From Victivallales bacterium (GTDB lineage: Bacteria; Verrucomicrobiota; Lentisphaeria; Oligosphaerales; Oligosphaeraceae), in assembly GCA_017417585.1 (NCBI GenBank), contig JAFPYX010000017.1, forward strand, positions 1 through 37,266: a stretch of 37,266 bases of DNA. The letters run 5' to 3'. How positions within the stretch are numbered: position 1 is the first letter of the stretch; every line of letters starts with the position of its first letter. Shown piece by piece: positions 1 through 9,750 of the stretch. The notes under the pieces are model-generated. The model saw only the letters and a program-made list of their open reading frames with translations. It did no database searches and was not told where the DNA came from. Both the position numbers and the translations under genes were made by a program.

Positions 1-133
1 AGAGGTTAGAGGTTAAAGGTTAAAGGTTCCAAGTCCCATGTCCTAGCCATCAGGTCGCAGTTCCCAGGTCTGAGGCTGAGGTCCGAGGTCCTAAGAGTCT
101 GAGATCTGAGAACCTCAAGAAAGGTTAGAGGCC
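1..133. repeat. degenerate heptanucleotide repeat array
   Basis: The sequence runs in 7-base units with consensus near NNAGGTY. The first four units are AGAGGTT, AGAGGTT, AAAGGTT, AAAGGTT. Drifted units follow (such as TCAGGTC and CCAGGTC), with one 1-base slip near 76 and a duplicated TCTGAGA at 98-111. The array is cut by the window edge and lies downstream of folE. No ORF with protein-like features spans it. The same unit recurs at 12682-12737. Confidence 0.75.
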
Positions 134-198
134 GTTTGTCATCGGAAAGTCTAGCATCAGGTGATCAGGAGTCCCAGAGAAACTTTCACCTTTCCCCT

Positions 199-753
199 TC
201 AGCTTTGTCGTTTGAGGAGGTCGAGGAACTCGTTGCGGGTTGCTTCGGAACGGCGGAAGGACCCCAGCACCGCCGAGGTGACCATCAGTGAGTTCTGCTT
301 TTGCACGCCGCGCATCATCATGCAGAGGTGATGGCATTCCATGACCACGCCGACGCCCTCGGCGTCAATCTTTTCCTTGACAAACGACGCAATCTGCTGG
401 GTGAGGCGCTCCTGGAGCTGAAGCCGCCGGGCAAAGCAGTCCACGATGCGGGCAAGCTTGGAGACGCCATAGACTTTGCCTTTCGGGATGTATCCGATGT
501 GGCAGCGCCCGTAGAAGGGCAGAAGATGGTGTTCGCAGAGCGAATAGACCTCGATGTCCCTCACGATGACCATGTGGTTGCATTCCTCGGTGAAGATTGC
601 GTCGCCGACGATGTCATCGGGGTTTTGATGGTAGCCCTGCGTGAGGAATTCCAATGCCTTTTCGAAACGCTCCGGGGTCTTCACAAGTCCCTCGCGTTCG
701 GGATCTTCGCCAACTTGCGACAGAATCGCTTTCAGATGTTCGGAAATTTCCAT
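199..753 (-). CDS. folE: GTP cyclohydrolase I (FolE, type IA)
   Basis: Converts GTP to 7,8-dihydroneopterin triphosphate, the first step of tetrahydrofolate synthesis and also the entry to queuosine-type pathways. The 184-residue protein spans the whole family domain. The zinc ligands of the family are visible: Cys73 and His76 in the CEHH motif, and Cys144 in HLCMMMRGV. The region around residues 133-165 carries the usual GVGVVMEC and S-x-M-x-TSA signatures. It is the last gene of the minus-strand run and starts 15 bases after the nadE stop, so the two are probably cotranscribed. There is no clear ribosome binding site. Family assignment is secure; which pteridine pathway it feeds cannot be told from here. 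Confidence 0.96.
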   Translation of the reverse strand: MEISEHLKAILSQVGEDPEREGLVKTPERFEKALEFLTQGYHQNPDDIVGDAIFTEECNHMVIVRDIEVYSLCEHHLLPFYGRCHIGYIPKGKVYGVSKLARIVDCFARRLQLQERLTQQIASFVKEKIDAEGVGVVMECHHLCMMMRGVQKQNSLMVTSAVLGSFRRSEATRNEFLDLLKRQS

Positions 754-768
754 GACAAGTCAGGTTTT

Positions 769-2655
769 CTAGAGATGCCAGGGTTCAGCGGAGGCATCGG
801 AGGGCATCCGCCAGTCACCGCGCGGAGAGAGTGCGATGGTTCCGACCTTCGGGCCGTCTGGCACGCAGTTCCGCTTGAACTGCTGGGAGAAGAATCGCCG
901 TACAAAGAGTTCAAGCGCACGCTGAATTTCGATTTTGGTGAATTGGCCACGGAAGGCGTGTTCGGCGAGAGCCTGAAGGTTCTCCGGGGACTCGGCGTAG
1001 CGCAGGAAATAATATAGGAAGAAATCGTGGATGGTGTAACTGCCCAGTATGGCCTCGGTCTGCTGGTTGCCGCCAGGCAGGAGTTCGGGGGAGACTGGAG
1101 TATCGTTGATGTCCCGCAGGGTCGCGGCGAGCTTCGAGGTGGAGATTCCGGTGACATATTCCACCAGATATCGCACGAGCGTCTTTGGCACACCGCAGTT
1201 TACCGCATACATCGAAATGTGGTCACCGTTGAAGGTGCTCCAGCCTAGCGCGATCTCGGAGAGGTCGCCGGTGCCGACGACCAGCCCGCCAAGCTCGTTG
1301 GCCACGTCCATCAGAATTTGCGTACGTTCACGAGCCTGTGCGTTTTCATAGACCACGTTGAGGTTCTTTACATCGTGCCCGATGTCCTTGAAATGCTGGA
1401 GGACGGATTTCTTGATGCTGATCTCCCGGAGTTCCGCGCCGACCTCGCGGGCAAGCGCACAGGCGTTCTTGTAAGTCCGTCCGCCGGTGCCCATGCCGGG
1501 CATGGTGATGGCACAGATGACAGTGCGGGGGAGTTTCAGCAAGTCACAGCACCGTGCACAGACGAGCAACGCCAGAGTGGAGTCCAGCCCGCCAGAAAGA
1601 CCGACGACCAACCGCTTTGCGCCTGTGTGGGTGACGCGCTGCGCCAGCCCGGTCGCCTGAATGGCAAAGATTTCCTGGCAGCGTGCCGCACGGTCCGCCG
1701 CCGCCGAGGGCACGAAGGGGAGGGCCGGTAGGCTGCGATACTGCAATTTCCGAATCGTCGGAAGCGGTTCGGCGACAATGCGCTGGACGGGATTGGGTTG
1801 GATATCGTTGAAGCTGGTCCACGCCCTGCGCTGCTGCTCCATCCAGGCGGGTTTGGTTTCCGCATAGATGAGTGCGCCATTTTGCTCAAATCGCTCATTC
1901 TCGCTCAGGATTCGGCCATTTTCGCTCACGATGGCATGCCCCGAGAAGACCAAGTCGGAGGTGGACTCGTGGACTCCGGCACCTGCGAAAGCGTAGATGC
2001 AGGCATATCGTGCGGAGAGTCCCGCCACGAGGGATTTTCGGTATTCGGCCTTTCCAACTAGCTCGGGGCCGGCGGAGAGATTGAAGATGAGTTTGGCACC
2101 GCCAAGCGCGAGGGTTGCGGATGGCGGGATGACCGCCCATAAATCCTCGCAGAGTTCACAGCCGAAGACAAAGTCGTTTCCGGCGTCGAAGAGGAGATTG
2201 CCACCTATCGGGACAGTCTGCCCGCAGAGAGTTATAGGCGTTCCATAATATTCGCGGATGGAGCGGAAGTGACGCTTTTCATAGAACTCGCGATAATTGG
2301 GTAGATAGGTCTTTCCGACCAGACCGAGGATGCGGCCGTTCTGGAGAACCGCTGCGACATTGAAGAGCCGACTCTGCACGCGGACGGGCAGGCCGACGAT
2401 GACCACCATCGGGCTTTCCCTGGTGCCGTCAAGCACCTTGCCTAGTGCCTCCTCGGCGGCCTGAAGCAACACGCGCTGCTCGAAGAGATCCCCGCAGGTG
2501 TATCCGGTGAGGGTGAGCTCCGGCAAAACCAACGCGGCACAGCAGTTTTTCCGTGCCGTGTGGACCATCCGGAGCACTTCGGCGGCATTGGCCTGCGGAT
2601 CGGCGACTTTCACGCGGGGGACGCCCGCTGCAATACGGTAGAATCCTTGCAACAT
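769..2655 (-). CDS. nadE: glutamine-dependent NAD+ synthetase
   Basis: Makes NAD+ from nicotinic acid adenine dinucleotide, ATP and glutamine-derived ammonia. The N-terminal nitrilase-type glutaminase domain (about residues 5-280) shows the catalytic triad as Glu46 (LPELTLTGY), Lys115 (VGKTYLPN) and Cys169 (ELCEDLW). The C-terminal synthetase domain has the PP-loop SGGLDS at 354-359. Length is 628 residues, typical of the two-domain enzyme. The frame stays open upstream to 2721, but the extra 22 residues do not resemble the family, and [11 protein letters not shown] at 2655 matches the usual beginning. It lies between secA (77 bases upstream) and folE (15 bases downstream). Confidence 0.95.
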   Translation of the reverse strand: MLQGFYRIAAGVPRVKVADPQANAAEVLRMVHTARKNCCAALVLPELTLTGYTCGDLFEQRVLLQAAEEALGKVLDGTRESPMVVIVGLPVRVQSRLFNVAAVLQNGRILGLVGKTYLPNYREFYEKRHFRSIREYYGTPITLCGQTVPIGGNLLFDAGNDFVFGCELCEDLWAVIPPSATLALGGAKLIFNLSAGPELVGKAEYRKSLVAGLSARYACIYAFAGAGVHESTSDLVFSGHAIVSENGRILSENERFEQNGALIYAETKPAWMEQQRRAWTSFNDIQPNPVQRIVAEPLPTIRKLQYRSLPALPFVPSAAADRAARCQEIFAIQATGLAQRVTHTGAKRLVVGLSGGLDSTLALLVCARCCDLLKLPRTVICAITMPGMGTGGRTYKNACALAREVGAELREISIKKSVLQHFKDIGHDVKNLNVVYENAQARERTQILMDVANELGGLVVGTGDLSEIALGWSTFNGDHISMYAVNCGVPKTLVRYLVEYVTGISTSKLAATLRDINDTPVSPELLPGGNQQTEAILGSYTIHDFFLYYFLRYAESPENLQALAEHAFRGQFTKIEIQRALELFVRRFFSQQFKRNCVPDGPKVGTIALSPRGDWRMPSDASAEPWHL

Positions 2656-2732
2656 GACTGGCTGTGGTGAAGGGAGGCGCCTACACGTGAGGATGCCGCA
2701 CACAAACACATGGCGGCGCAAAACCTAGTGAA

Positions 2733-5700
2733 CTATCGACCGTGGCAATTCTTGTACTTCTTGCCTGACCCGCATGGGCACGGGTCGTTACGGCCGACTT
2801 TCGGAGTCTCGCGGTGGATGGTCTGTGCGCGTTCCTGCGCGGGGCGGCCGGCGGCGGTGCCTTCAAATTGCCCCAACTGCCGGTGGACCGTCTGGAAGTT
2901 GTTTGCACGAGGCATCTCCGGCAGACCGCCCACATTCATTTTCGAAGGAAGGGTCTTGGAGTTGTTCTCCTGCTTTTCGCTTTGGGCATCGTTCTTGTCG
3001 TTCGGCGTTTCCCGCTGCTGGGTCTTCATCCGGTAACGGAAAATGGATGTGGCCACGGAATCCTTGATGCCGGTCATCAAGGTCTGGTAGATTTTGAAGG
3101 CCTCCTGCTTATACTCCACCAGCGGGTCGCGCTGGCCGTAGGAACGCAACTGGACATTCTGCCGGAGGTCGTCCATGTTGTAGAGGTGTTCCTGGTAGAG
3201 GTTGTCGATGGAATTGAGCATGATGTAGCGTTCCAGCCAACGAGTGGCCTCGGGGATCTCGCTTTGCTCCTTGAGGGCGTAGGCGGCCTCCACATGTTCC
3301 ATGATGGCATCCGCCATCTGGTCCGGCGAACCATCCTGCGCGAAAGCCTCCTCCGGGATTGGGATCGGCACGGTCCGGCTGAGCCAGTTGCGCACTTCCG
3401 TCAGATTCAGCGGCTCGTTGCGGACCCGTGCGTTGAAGGCGTCTTCCACGCGGTCCATGATCGCATCGCGGATGAAGTCCATGATCAGCGAACGAGTGTC
3501 CTCTGTGGAGAGTATTTCATGGCGCAGGGCATAGATGGCCGTGCGCTGTTTGTTCATCACGTCATCGTATTCAAGCGTGCGCTTGCGGATGGCGAAATGC
3601 TGTTGCTCGACGCGCTTCTGGGCCTTTTCAATGGAACGGGTCAACAGCGGATGGGAGAGTTCCTGCCCTTCCTCCAGGCCAAGACGCTCCATCAGCCCGG
3701 CAATCCGGTCCGAGCCGAAAAGACGCATCAAATTGTCCTCCAGAGAAATATAGAAACGGGACGAACCCGGGTCGCCCTGGCGTGAGCAGCGTCCTCGCAA
3801 CTGCAGGTCGATTCGTCGGGCGTCGTGGCGTTCGGAGCCAATCACATGGAGACCGCCGAGTTCACGAACGCCAGGTCCAAGCTTGATGTCCGTGCCGCGG
3901 CCGGCCATGTTGGTCGCGATGGTCACCGCCCCGCGCTGACCGGCACGAGCCACGATTTCAGCTTCGCTCTGGTGCTGTTTTGCATTCAGGACATTGTGGA
4001 TGATGCCGGCTCGCGTGAGCAGGCGGCTGAGCAACTCGGAGACCTCGACGGAGATGGTGCCGACCAGCACCGGCTGGCCCTTCTTGTGGCATTCGGTGAT
4101 CTCGTCGATGATGGCGCGGTACTTCTCGCGCTGGGTCTTGTACACCCGGTCGTTGTAGTCAACGCGGATGCAGGGCTTGTTGGTGGGGATGGTAACCACA
4201 TCCAGCTTGTAGATGGACTTGAATTCCGTGGCCTCGGTCGCGGCGGTGCCGGTCATGCCCGCCAGCTTCTCGTACATGCGGAAGTAGTTCTGGATGGTGA
4301 TGGAGGCCAGCGTCTGGGTTTCACGCTCGATCTGGACGTTTTCCTTAGCCTCCAGCGCCTGGTGCAGGCCCTCGGAGAAGCGGCGGCCTGGCTGGGGGCG
4401 CCCGGTGAACTCGTCCACGATGATGACCTTGTTGTCCTGCACGACATACTGCACGTCCTTTTCGAAGAGGCAGTATGCGCGCAGCAGCTGGGAGATGTTG
4501 TGCAGGCGCTCGGACTTGGTGTCGTATTCGACCTGGAGCTGCTTGCGGCGCTCGAATTTGTCCGTATCGGAGGCAGTGGCATCTGCGTCAATCTGGCTGA
4601 AGAGGGTCGGCAGGTCCGGAACCACGAAGGCGTCCGGGTCGCTGGGCATGAGGTATTGTCTGCCCTTTGCGGAGAGTTCGGACTCGCCGTTGCGCTCGTT
4701 CACCGAGAAGTAGAGTTCCTCCTTGATCTTCTGGAACAGCCCGCGGTTGGTGTCCGAATGCCATTCGATGTCCACGCGCTCGAGGCCCTTGCGCACGGCA
4801 GGCTCCTCCATGAAGCGCTTCAGGGCCTTGTGCTTGGGCATGGCGAGCTGGACCTTGGCGAGCAGGTGGTATGCCTCGTCCTTGTCCTCGTCCGTGGCGG
4901 CTTCGTTGCCCAGGAGAGTCCGGGCACGCTGGATGAAGTCGGCGACGAGATGGAACTGGCGGTTGTACAGCGATTCGACCGCCGGTTTCAGCTTGTCGTA
5001 CATGTGGGTGGAGACTTTGGCGGGACCGGCGATGATCAACGGCGTGCGCGCCTCGTCTATGAGGATGGAGTCGATTTCATCGACGATGGCGAAATAGTAG
5101 TCCCGCTGAACAAGGCTCTTGGGGTCGTGCGCCATGCCCATGTCGCGCAGGTAGTCGAAGCCGAATTCGGAGTTGGTTCCGTAGGTGATGTCGCATGCAT
5201 ACTGTGCGCGCCGGACATCCGGCGGCTGGTTGTTCTGGAGGCATCCGACGGTGAGCCCCAGCCATTTGTAGAGGTGCCCCATCCATTCGGAGTCGCGGCG
5301 CGCCAGGTAGTCGTTGACCGTGACCAGCTGAGTATTCCGTCCGGTCAGGGCATTGAGGTACATCGGGAAGGTCGCCACCAGCGTCTTGCCTTCTCCGGTC
5401 GCCATTTCCGCAATCTTGCCCTGGTGAAGCACGATTCCGCCCATGATCTGGACATCGAAGGGCACCATGTCCCATTTCAGCCTGTGGCCGGTGACCTCGA
5501 CGGTGTTTTCCTCTTCGCGGGGACTCTCCTTCAGGCGGCGGCAGGCGTCCTTGACTACGCCGTAGGCCTCGCACATGATGTCGTCGGTGGTCTCGCCATT
5601 CTTGAGACGTTCCTTGAATTCGGCGGTCTTGGCCTTGAGCTCGTCGTCGGTCAGGGCCTTATATTGCTCGGCGTATTCGTTGACCTTGTTGACCAACGGC

Positions 5701-5750
5701 CACAGCTTGTTCACCACCCGCTTGTTGCGGCTGGAGAACAACTTCTTCAT
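2733..5750 (-). CDS. secA: preprotein translocase ATPase SecA
   Basis: ATP-driven motor that pushes unfolded proteins through SecYEG. The 1005-residue protein has Walker A MATGEGKT at 116-123, the DEID Walker B at 224-227 followed by the SecA signature [12 protein letters not shown], a [17 protein letters not shown] region, and the [12 protein letters not shown] and [14 protein letters not shown] helicase motifs. The extreme C-terminus carries the zinc/SecB-binding motif with Cys991, Cys993, Cys1002 and His1003. Between about 245 and 375 the pre-protein cross-linking domain holds a long charged helical insertion, as in the roughly 1,100-residue Bacteroidota proteins. An in-frame ATG lies at 5768; I chose 5750 (MKKLF) because it fits the family N-terminus. 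Neither start has a Shine-Dalgarno sequence. Confidence 0.97.
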   Translation of the reverse strand: MKKLFSSRNKRVVNKLWPLVNKVNEYAEQYKALTDDELKAKTAEFKERLKNGETTDDIMCEAYGVVKDACRRLKESPREEENTVEVTGHRLKWDMVPFDVQIMGGIVLHQGKIAEMATGEGKTLVATFPMYLNALTGRNTQLVTVNDYLARRDSEWMGHLYKWLGLTVGCLQNNQPPDVRRAQYACDITYGTNSEFGFDYLRDMGMAHDPKSLVQRDYYFAIVDEIDSILIDEARTPLIIAGPAKVSTHMYDKLKPAVESLYNRQFHLVADFIQRARTLLGNEAATDEDKDEAYHLLAKVQLAMPKHKALKRFMEEPAVRKGLERVDIEWHSDTNRGLFQKIKEELYFSVNERNGESELSAKGRQYLMPSDPDAFVVPDLPTLFSQIDADATASDTDKFERRKQLQVEYDTKSERLHNISQLLRAYCLFEKDVQYVVQDNKVIIVDEFTGRPQPGRRFSEGLHQALEAKENVQIERETQTLASITIQNYFRMYEKLAGMTGTAATEATEFKSIYKLDVVTIPTNKPCIRVDYNDRVYKTQREKYRAIIDEITECHKKGQPVLVGTISVEVSELLSRLLTRAGIIHNVLNAKQHQSEAEIVARAGQRGAVTIATNMAGRGTDIKLGPGVRELGGLHVIGSERHDARRIDLQLRGRCSRQGDPGSSRFYISLEDNLMRLFGSDRIAGLMERLGLEEGQELSHPLLTRSIEKAQKRVEQQHFAIRKRTLEYDDVMNKQRTAIYALRHEILSTEDTRSLIMDFIRDAIMDRVEDAFNARVRNEPLNLTEVRNWLSRTVPIPIPEEAFAQDGSPDQMADAIMEHVEAAYALKEQSEIPEATRWLERYIMLNSIDNLYQEHLYNMDDLRQNVQLRSYGQRDPLVEYKQEAFKIYQTLMTGIKDSVATSIFRYRMKTQQRETPNDKNDAQSEKQENNSKTLPSKMNVGGLPEMPRANNFQTVHRQLGQFEGTAAGRPAQERAQTIHRETPKVGRNDPCPCGSGKKYKNCHGR

Positions 5751-5797
5751 GATCCATTCTAGAAACATAATCTAAGAAAACCGTGAGTTTGGAGTTT

Positions 5798-5814
5798 CGA
5801 GGCAAGCCGCCTCG
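5798..5814. other. stem-loop between pyrE and secA
   Basis: CGAGGC at 5798-5803 and GCCTCG at 5809-5814 form a perfect 6-bp inverted repeat with a 5-base loop in the 118-base gap between pyrE and secA. No T-run follows on either strand, so it is not a standard terminator. It could be an RNA processing or stability element; function is unknown. Confidence 0.35.
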
Positions 5815-5868
5815 GAGCGTAGAATGAAAACCACCCAGTTGTCGTCAGATGGTCGTCGAAGCAACGTG

Positions 5869-6438
5869 TCACTTCGAGCCGGGATGGTCGATGGGCATTC
5901 CCTTCTTGCAGAGCGGACAGTCGTTGGGGTCGAAGGTCTTCAGGGAAAGCCGGGCGAGGCTGTGAAAGGGAATCCCGAAGTCCACATCGCCTTTGGAACG
6001 GTCCACCAGCACGGTCACGCCGACGGGAGTGGCCCCATACGAGCGAACCAGGTCGATGGTCTGCTGGACGCGGCCGCCCTTGGTGACCACGTCCTCGGCG
6101 ACGAGGACTTTCTCGCCGGGCTTCAGCGAAAATCCACGGCGCAGAATCAAGTTAGAATTGTCGTCTTTCTCCGCAAAGATGGCGCGGGTGCCCAAGGCAC
6201 GGCCGACCTCCTGCCCGACGACGATGCCGCCAATTGCCGGAGAGATGACCACGTCGATGCCGGCCTGTTTCCAGGGCCTGGCCATTTCCGCGCACAGCAG
6301 TGCCGCAATCTGCGTGTTCTGGAGCAGTAGCGCGGCCTGGAAGTACTGGTCGCTGTGCAACCCGCTGCGGAGCAGGAAGTGCCCGTTGAGCAGTGCACCG
6401 GTGTCGCAGAGGTATTTCAGAATCTCAGTGTCGTTCAT
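5869..6438 (-). CDS. pyrE: orotate phosphoribosyltransferase
   Basis: Transfers phosphoribosyl from PRPP to orotate to give OMP in pyrimidine synthesis. The 189-residue protein has the N-terminal GHFLLRSGLHS segment of the OPRTase family. It has the VISPAIGGIVVGQEVGRAL stretch and the PRPP-binding loop VLVAEDVVTKGGRV. The C-terminal end carries CPLCKKG, a two-cysteine tail seen in the class of OPRTases that end with a C-x-x-C motif. An AGGA sequence sits 5 bases before the ATG. The gene begins 31 bases after the amidase stop in the same direction. Confidence 0.95.
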   Translation of the reverse strand: MNDTEILKYLCDTGALLNGHFLLRSGLHSDQYFQAALLLQNTQIAALLCAEMARPWKQAGIDVVISPAIGGIVVGQEVGRALGTRAIFAEKDDNSNLILRRGFSLKPGEKVLVAEDVVTKGGRVQQTIDLVRSYGATPVGVTVLVDRSKGDVDFGIPFHSLARLSLKTFDPNDCPLCKKGMPIDHPGSK

Positions 6439-6469
6439 GGTAGTCCTGTGGAGTTGGAAGGGAATTATG

Positions 6470-7540
6470 TCAGCGCGGCCTTGGCGGCTTGGGCGGCGCG
6501 ACGATTTGGGCGAATTTGTCGATGGCGTCGCATACGGCGGCGCACAGCTTGTCCTGGTAGGAGGTGTCGAGGAGATTCTTGCGTTCCGCCTCGTTGCTCA
6601 GAAAACCGAATTCCACGAGCATGGACGGCGCGGGAGAATGGGAGATGACGTAGAACTGCTTGCGGCGGATGCCGCGGTCATTGGCCTTGGTGGTCTTGAT
6701 CAGCTCCTTGAGTGTGAGATAGGCCAGCAACGCGTTTGAAGAGTGGTATTTGGTGCCGGGGAGGTCCTGCCCAAGCGTGGTGGTGCCATAGGAAGGGACA
6801 CCGACAGGGTTGGCGATCCAGACCTCGATGCCGTTGATGTCGGTGCTGCCGGCATGGGCGTTGCAGTGAACGCTGATGAAAAGGTCCGGCTTTTTGGCGG
6901 CACACAGTTCGCTGCGCTTCTGAAGCGTAGTCTCGACGTCCTTTTCACGGGTCATGAGGACAGTATAGCCGCGCCTCTGGAGGATGGAGCGGATGCGCTT
7001 TGCCAGCAGCAGATTCAGGTCCTTTTCCATCGTGCCGCCCTGTTCGGTCCCATGGTCCTTGCCGCCATGCCCGGGGTCGAGCATGATGGTCTTGACGGCG
7101 CGTTTGGGAACGGTCTGGGTGCGCAGGATGGGGTCGAGGAAGTCCTTGAAGTCGGTCTGCTCCAGATAGAACTCGCCTTTCTGGTAGAGGACCTTGTAAC
7201 AGAAGTTGATCTGGTATCCGTCAAGGGTGGCGGAGATACTGTCGGCGGTGAAGAGGAGCTTCTGCCCGTGGCGGTTGGTGAGAGTGATGGTCTTTTGCTG
7301 GACGGTGATTTTCCGCGTCGCAGTGCATTGGTAGAAGCTGGCGATCTCAGAAATCCGCAGGTAGTTGCGCTTGTTTATGGTGATGTAATGAATGACGGGA
7401 CGCCGCGATTGGCCGGAAGGACCCGGCGGGGGGGCGGGGGCCGCATGGACACGGGACGCCGAGAGGCAGGCAAGCAGAAGGGCCGCCAAGGTCACGGCAA
7501 GCATCTCAAGAAGACGATGGAACGGGAAGGGCGTCCGCAT
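6470..7540 (-). CDS. secreted N-acetylmuramoyl-L-alanine amidase (amidase_3)
   Basis: Zinc amidase that cuts the amide bond between N-acetylmuramic acid and the stem peptide during wall remodelling and daughter-cell separation. Residues 1-33 look like a Sec signal peptide (Arg/His near the start, hydrophobic run 12-28, Ala-x-Ala around 31-34). Residues 50-140 resemble a copper-amine-oxidase-like N-terminal beta domain, here probably wall-binding. The catalytic domain (about 148-350) shows the family ligands and catalytic residues: His158 (DPGHGG), Glu172 (TMEKDLN), His225 (SVHCNA) and Glu310 (VEFGFLSN). Length is 356 residues. It starts 4 bases after the clpX stop with a CAGGAG site 7 bases before ATG, so it is translationally close to clpX. 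Confidence 0.93.
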   Translation of the reverse strand: MRTPFPFHRLLEMLAVTLAALLLACLSASRVHAAPAPPPGPSGQSRRPVIHYITINKRNYLRISEIASFYQCTATRKITVQQKTITLTNRHGQKLLFTADSISATLDGYQINFCYKVLYQKGEFYLEQTDFKDFLDPILRTQTVPKRAVKTIMLDPGHGGKDHGTEQGGTMEKDLNLLLAKRIRSILQRRGYTVLMTREKDVETTLQKRSELCAAKKPDLFISVHCNAHAGSTDINGIEVWIANPVGVPSYGTTTLGQDLPGTKYHSSNALLAYLTLKELIKTTKANDRGIRRKQFYVISHSPAPSMLVEFGFLSNEAERKNLLDTSYQDKLCAAVCDAIDKFAQIVAPPKPPRPR

Positions 7541-7544
7541 GAGG

Positions 7545-8951
7545 TCACTCCTGAAGCTGGGGCGAATCTGGAGGGGAAATCTCCACCGTGGCCTTGCGCT
7601 CTCGCCGCACGACCGACGAATCGATGGTGCAACGCGCTATCTCCTGGCCTGTGAGCTTGGGAAGCTCAAACATGGCGTCCAGCATGACGGACTCGAGAAT
7701 TGCCCTCAGGCCGCGGGCGCCCGTCTTCTTGCGCACGGCCTCGTCGGCGATGGCTTCCAGCGCGTCCGGAGTGAACTCCAGGCGGATGTTGTCCATCTGG
7801 AACAATGCCTGGTACTGCTTGGTGATGGCGTCGCGCGGGTCGGTGAGGATATGCACGAGGTCGTCGCGGGTGAGTTCCTTCAACGCGGCGATGACGGGAA
7901 GGCGTCCGACGAATTCGGGAATGAGGCCGAAATGGATGAGGTCCTCTGGCTCGACATAGTTCATGGGATTGCTGCTGAGTTCCTCACGCGACAGCGTGCC
8001 GCTTTCCGGCTTGCGCTCGAAGCCCAGGGCGCGTGCGCCGCCGCGTTGCTCGACGATCTTGTCCAGCCCGACGAACGCCCCGGCGCAGATGAAGAGGATG
8101 TTCCTGGTCTCCAGATGGAGATATTCCTGCTCCGGGTGCTTGCGCCCGCCTTTTGGGGGGATGTTCGCGACCGTGCCCTCCAGAATCTTCAGGAGCGCCT
8201 GCTGGACTCCCTCGCCGGAGACGTCGCGGGTGATGGAGACATTCGCGGTCTTCCGGGCGATCTTGTCGATCTCGTCCACATAGACGATGCCAATCTTGGC
8301 CTTCTCCAGGTCGTAGTCGGCGGCCTGGACCAGGCGCAGGAGGATGTTCTCCACATCTTCGCCGACATACCCGGCCTCCGTGATGGTCGTCGCGTCAGAA
8401 ATGGCGAAGGGGACCTTTAGACGCTTGGCCAGCGCCTTGGCAAGAAGCGTCTTGCCGGAGCCGGTCGGGCCAATCATCAGGACATTGCTCTTGGCCAGGT
8501 CGACCGCGCTGTCCACATTGTGGCCTTCCGCCTCATAAAGCAGCCGCTTATAGTGGTTGTGCACGGCGACGGAAAGGACTTTCTTGGCCTGTTCCTGCCC
8601 GTAGACATACTGGCTGAGGTAGTCGTAGATATCGCGCGGCGTGCCCAGCTCCTCGCGGGAGAACGGCAGCGGTGCCATCTTCTTTCCGGCATCTGCCGAA
8701 GGGCGCTTTTGAACGGGGCCGGAGTCGCCGAGCTGGTCACGCAGGTAGTCGGCCGACGAAAGCAGAAGTTGCTCGAAATAAGGGTCACCACAGGTGGCCG
8801 CACCAGTCAGGAAGCCACTCACGCAATCGCGGCATACGAAGATTTGCCGGCGCCGTTCGGCATAGCAGATTTCCGCAGGGGACTTCTCCTTGCCGCAGAT
8901 GGTGCACTGCGGTTTGCGCTCGTCGTCGTTGGTGGTGGGGCGTCTGGGCAT
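7545..8951 (-). CDS. clpX: ATP-dependent protease ATPase subunit ClpX
   Basis: AAA+ unfoldase that feeds tagged substrates to ClpP. The zinc-binding domain shows Cys16, Cys19, Cys40 and Cys43. Walker A GPTGSGKT is at 161-168, followed by the GYVGEDVEN pore-loop region, Walker [11 protein letters not shown], and the sensor II stretch [12 protein letters not shown]. Length is 468 residues, somewhat longer than the usual 420-430; the extra length is mostly the linker between the zinc domain and the AAA+ core. An open frame reaches upstream over clpP, but those residues are out-of-frame translation. ATG 8951 gives the proper zinc-domain N-terminus. The gap to clpP is 5 bases. Confidence 0.96.
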   Translation of the reverse strand: MPRRPTTNDDERKPQCTICGKEKSPAEICYAERRRQIFVCRDCVSGFLTGAATCGDPYFEQLLLSSADYLRDQLGDSGPVQKRPSADAGKKMAPLPFSREELGTPRDIYDYLSQYVYGQEQAKKVLSVAVHNHYKRLLYEAEGHNVDSAVDLAKSNVLMIGPTGSGKTLLAKALAKRLKVPFAISDATTITEAGYVGEDVENILLRLVQAADYDLEKAKIGIVYVDEIDKIARKTANVSITRDVSGEGVQQALLKILEGTVANIPPKGGRKHPEQEYLHLETRNILFICAGAFVGLDKIVEQRGGARALGFERKPESGTLSREELSSNPMNYVEPEDLIHFGLIPEFVGRLPVIAALKELTRDDLVHILTDPRDAITKQYQALFQMDNIRLEFTPDALEAIADEAVRKKTGARGLRAILESVMLDAMFELPKLTGQEIARCTIDSSVVRRERKATVEISPPDSPQLQE

Positions 8952-8956
8952 TTTCT

Positions 8957-9568
8957 CTATGCTTTCGGGAGGGGCTTCTCGGAAGGCGTGATGATGGAGT
9001 CGATGACATGGTAGTCCAGCGCCTCCTGGGCGGACATGAAGAAGTCGCGCTCGCTGTCCTTGGCGATCTGCTCTGCGGTCTTGCCCGTGTGCCTGGCGAG
9101 AATCTCGTAGAGGGTGCCCTTGGTCTTGAGGATTTCGCGCGCCTGGATGTCGATGTCCGCGGCGGTTCCCTCGCATCCGCCGGAAGGCTGGTGGATCATC
9201 ACGCGGGAGTGGGGGAGGCTGTAGCGCTTTCCGGCGGCGCCGCCGCAGAGCAGAACCGCGCCCATGCTGGCGGCCTGCCCGATGCAGTAGGTGCGAACGT
9301 CGCAGGAGAGCATCTGCATGGTGTCATAGATGGCCAGTCCGGCGGTCACCACGCCGCCGGGACTGTTGATGTAGAAGTCGATGTCCTTCTTTGGGTCTTC
9401 GCTCTGGAGGAAAAGAAGTTGCGCCACGATGACATCCGCCACCTGGTCGTCCACCGCGCCGGTCAGCATGATGATGCGGTCCTTCATCAGGCGCGAATAG
9501 ATGTCGTAGGTGCGTTCGCCGTTGCCGGTCTGCTCGATGACGTATGGGACGTAGTAGTTCTTGGCCAT
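8957..9568 (-). CDS. clpP: ATP-dependent Clp protease proteolytic subunit ClpP
   Basis: Serine protease that forms the tetradecameric chamber partnered with ClpX. The 203-residue protein has the catalytic triad as Ser101 (GQAASMGA), His126 ([10 protein letters not shown]) and Asp171 (AKDSERDFF). The oligomer-handle INSPGG motif is near 68-72. An AGGAG site lies 7 bases before the ATG. Order tig-clpP-clpX is the classical arrangement and supports one folding/proteolysis transcription unit. Confidence 0.97.
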   Translation of the reverse strand: MAKNYYVPYVIEQTGNGERTYDIYSRLMKDRIIMLTGAVDDQVADVIVAQLLFLQSEDPKKDIDFYINSPGGVVTAGLAIYDTMQMLSCDVRTYCIGQAASMGAVLLCGGAAGKRYSLPHSRVMIHQPSGGCEGTAADIDIQAREILKTKGTLYEILARHTGKTAEQIAKDSERDFFMSAQEALDYHVIDSIITPSEKPLPKA

Positions 9569-9727
9569 GGTAAAACTCCTGGGTTAAAGGGTCTTTGAGA
9601 AGCGTAACGCCTGAGAGTGCCCGCTGCACCGATGTCTTCGCCTGCCGAAGTGACGAATCGTGGTGCGCACAGGGCATCCCAGGCGCCGAAAGCAGTGGAG
9701 GCGGAGGATGGTTCGCCCGCCCCAATG

Positions 9728-9741
9728 GTCGGATGTCGGAT
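9728..9741. repeat. two-copy heptad GTCGGAT between tig and clpP
   Basis: GTCGGAT occurs twice in direct tandem in the 182-base gap 9569-9750. The rest of this gap shows no gene or obvious terminator. The period matches other intergenic heptad repeats in the window although the unit differs. Confidence 0.45.
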
Positions 9742-9750
9742 GCAGCGGGG

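Noticed and set aside
1..133. Heptad array as a telomere or CRISPR
   Set aside because: Units are degenerate and short with no spacers, and an internal copy at 12682 shows it is not an end.
3825..5762. 645-residue plus-strand ORF
   Set aside because: It is antisense to secA, Val/Asp/Gly-rich with no motif; a codon-bias shadow.
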